Positions 5,006 to 6,489 of a DNA stretch of 6,489 nucleotides are shown here, in pieces (the stretch's first letter is position 1; the number at the start of each line of letters is the position of its first letter). Source of the DNA: Elusimicrobiota bacterium (GTDB taxonomy: Bacteria; Elusimicrobiota; Endomicrobiia; Endomicrobiales; Endomicrobiaceae). The position numbers and the translations under genes were made by a program. The stretch is from NCBI GenBank assembly GCA_031256695.1, contig JAIRQB010000109.1, positions 1 through 6,489 of the forward strand. Direction: 5' to 3'. The notes under the pieces were generated by a model that did not search any database, was not told the origin of the DNA, and saw nothing but the letters and a program-made list of their open reading frames with translations.

Positions 5006-6319
5006 TTATCCTTCGCTATCGCTATCGTGATGATGGTCGTCATCATAATCAGTTCCTGGACCCGCTTCCTTCCTTTTGCCCGTCTTTAAAAAATAAGAAT
5101 ATAGCGGAGATATATCCCTAAGTTTTTTCACTAAAGGCGGGAATTCCTCTAAAACATAATTTATATCGTCTTTTGTATTAAATTTTGACAATGTAAATAA
5201 AATAGAGCCTTGCGCTATAGCCGTATCAACGCCTATTGCAGTTAAAACGTGAGAGAGTTTTAAATCTTTAGAAGCGCAGGCTGAACCGCTCGCCGCCATA
5301 ATGCCTTTTGAGTCAAGAAACAGAAATAAAGATTCGCCCTCAACAAATTCTATTGAAAAATTGACATTATTGGATATTCTGTTTTCAACAGAGCCGTTTA
5401 AGTAAATATGCTCTATTCTTTTAGGCAATTCTGCAATCAACAAATCTCTCAATTCTTTTATGCGCGCGACATTCTGATGCATTTCTGCCTTTGCAATTTC
5501 GCAAGCCTTGCCGAAACCTACTATAGCGGGAAGATTTTCCGTCCCCGCGCGTTTAGAGTTTTCTTGAACTCCGCCGTCCATTTGCCTATCTATTCTTATT
5601 CCTTTTTTCAAATATAGAGCGGCTGCGCCTTTTGGTCCATACATAGCCGATGAACTGAAAGTCAAAAGGTCTATGCCCAAATTTTTAACATCAACGGGCA
5701 TAAAACCGCAAGCCGACACTGCATCCGTATGAAAAATGATTTTTGGATTAAAAGACTTGGCAATTTCAGCGAGTTTTTTTATGTCTTGAATAGTTCCTAT
5801 TTCAGTATTTGCATATTGAATTGAAACTAAAATTGTCTCAGGCTTTAGCGCTTTCTTAAACTCGTCAATTTTAACCCTGCCCTCTTTATCAACTGGGATA
5901 TAAGAGACTTCAAAACCGTCTTTTTGAAGTTTTTTGACGGGATTTAAAACTGAAAAATGCTCTATTTGAGAGACTACAATATGATTGGGAGCGCCCTTTG
6001 AAGCGGCAGATGCATTGTTAATGGCGTTAACCGCCCCTTTAACAACGGCAGCCGACCCCTTAACAACGGCAGCGACGCCTTTCAATGCCAAATTATTGGA
6101 TTCCGTCCCGCAAGATGTAAAAATAATCTCTTGGGGCTCTGCATTTATAAGATTTGCAACATCTTGTCTGGCTTTTTCAAGGGCTTCTTTTGAGGTTGAA
6201 CCGAGGGAATACAAACTTTGAGGATTTCCATACAAATCTAAAAAGTAAGGCTTCATTGCTTCAAAAACTCTTTCATCTAACCTAGTGTTTGACTGATTAT
6301 CTAAATAAACCTGCTTCAT
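5006..6319 (-). CDS. NifS/IscS-like fold-type I protein lacking the PLP lysine (probable pseudo-cysteine desulfurase)
   Basis: The 437 residues align along their length with NifS/IscS cysteine desulfurases: YLDNQ near the start, GNPQS (31-35), TESNNLALKG (72-81), IEH (119-121), NTEIGT, HTDA (197-200), YGPKG (227-231), RAGTENLPAIVG (257-268), VEGESL, and the sulfur-acceptor loop SGSACAS with C348. The catalytic site is altered. The usual S-x-H-K before YGPKG is SSSA, so the Schiff-base lysine is A225 and the histidine S224. The Gln after HTDA is S202, the second Asn of NNEIG is T172, and the substrate-carboxylate Arg is L374. H121 and D199, which contact the PLP ring, remain. A 29-residue insert (82-110) contains a tandem repeat, and the tail (424-437) is Asp/His/Ser-rich. 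The frame is intact, so recent decay is unlikely. Classical cysteine desulfurase activity is not expected; a scaffold or sulfur/persulfide carrier role is inference. The Shine-Dalgarno site is weak, and the gene lies 16 bp after rubredoxin. Confidence 0.85.
   Translation of the reverse strand: MKQVYLDNQSNTRLDERVFEAMKPYFLDLYGNPQSLYSLGSTSKEALEKARQDVANLINAEPQEIIFTSCGTESNNLALKGVAAVVKGSAAVVKGAVNAINNASAASKGAPNHIVVSQIEHFSVLNPVKKLQKDGFEVSYIPVDKEGRVKIDEFKKALKPETILVSIQYANTEIGTIQDIKKLAEIAKSFNPKIIFHTDAVSACGFMPVDVKNLGIDLLTFSSSAMYGPKGAAALYLKKGIRIDRQMDGGVQENSKRAGTENLPAIVGFGKACEIAKAEMHQNVARIKELRDLLIAELPKRIEHIYLNGSVENRISNNVNFSIEFVEGESLFLFLDSKGIMAASGSACASKDLKLSHVLTAIGVDTAIAQGSILFTLSKFNTKDDINYVLEEFPPLVKKLRDISPLYSYFLKTGKRKEAGPGTDYDDDHHHDSDSEG
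6039..6073. repeat. In-frame 21-nt tandem duplication inside the NifS-like gene
   Basis: The 14-nt core TTAACAACGGCAGC occurs at 6039-6052 and again at 6060-6073, a 21-nt period that keeps the reading frame. It encodes a repeated AAVVKG segment (residues 83-88 and 90-95) in the loop before the strand carrying the conserved IEH motif. Slippage would explain its origin. Confidence 0.7.
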
Positions 6320-6335
6320 TTCTACTGCCGCCTTT

Positions 6336-6489
6336 TTATGCTTCTACAAAAGAATCCTTGCCTACTCCGCATAGAGGACATACCCAATCCTCGGGCAAAT
6401 TTTCAAAAGGCGTCCCCGGCTTTATCCCTTTTTCAGGGTCTCCTTGCGCGGGGTCATAAACATAACCGCAAACTTCACATTTGTATTTT
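6336..6489 (-). CDS. Rubredoxin, start beyond the window
   Basis: The last 50 residues of a small rubredoxin are visible, and probably only a couple of N-terminal residues are missing past the right edge. The single FeS4 site is formed by C4-x2-C7-G-Y-V-Y and C37-P-L-C40-G, numbered from the first visible codon. The conserved GIKPGTPFENLPEDWVCP stretch fits electron-transfer rubredoxins. Its length of about 52 residues is standard. It is a cytosolic one-electron carrier and the natural donor to the flavodiiron protein, superoxide reductase and rubrerythrin encoded downstream on the same strand. The stop codon lies 16 bp before the NifS-like start, so the two are almost certainly cotranscribed. 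Identification is firm despite the missing start. Confidence 0.95.
   Translation of the reverse strand, partial: KYKCEVCGYVYDPAQGDPEKGIKPGTPFENLPEDWVCPLCGVGKDSFVEA

Noticed and set aside
5006..6319. Calling the NifS-like gene a pseudogene
   Set aside because: The frame is uninterrupted, the length is full, and motifs outside the catalytic pocket are well kept, so an intact non-canonical protein is the better description.

Overview
This AT-rich window carries only minus-strand genes, so gene order is read from high to low coordinates. It looks like the chromosome of a strict or near-strict anaerobic bacterium. Five adjacent genes cover the oxygen and reactive-oxygen defence of anaerobes: rubredoxin, a NifS/IscS-like protein, an A-type flavodiiron protein, a superoxide reductase and a rubrerythrin. 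Shine-Dalgarno sites are strong (AGGAG/AGGAGG). The phylum cannot be fixed from this sequence. An Elusimicrobiota- or Bacteroidota-like anaerobe is a low-confidence guess from the feel of the proteins.

Region 1, 6489 to 3264, is a probable operon: rubredoxin (start beyond the window), NifS-like protein, FprA and superoxide reductase, with gaps of 16, 9 and 89 bp. Rubredoxin is the usual electron donor to flavodiiron proteins, superoxide reductase and rubrerythrin, so the set could reduce O2 (or NO), superoxide and peroxide. The NifS-like gene is the most unusual item. It keeps the fold and the sulfur-accepting cysteine loop, but the PLP-anchoring lysine is alanine and several other PLP or substrate contacts are changed. 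It also has an insert with an internal duplication and an Asp/His-rich tail. It reads as an intact pseudo-cysteine-desulfurase within an oxygen-defence operon.

Region 2, 3263 to 2924, is a 340-bp non-coding stretch between the superoxide reductase and rubrerythrin genes. It holds three copies of a short module and several inverted repeats. Rubrerythrin follows and ends in a clear intrinsic terminator (2257-2301).

Region 3, 2256 to 1, holds a small cupin protein, a 230-bp gap with two nested inverted repeats, an MFS transporter, and the N-terminal 82 residues of an M42-family metallopeptidase cut by the window edge. No link between these genes and the oxygen-defence set is visible apart from proximity.
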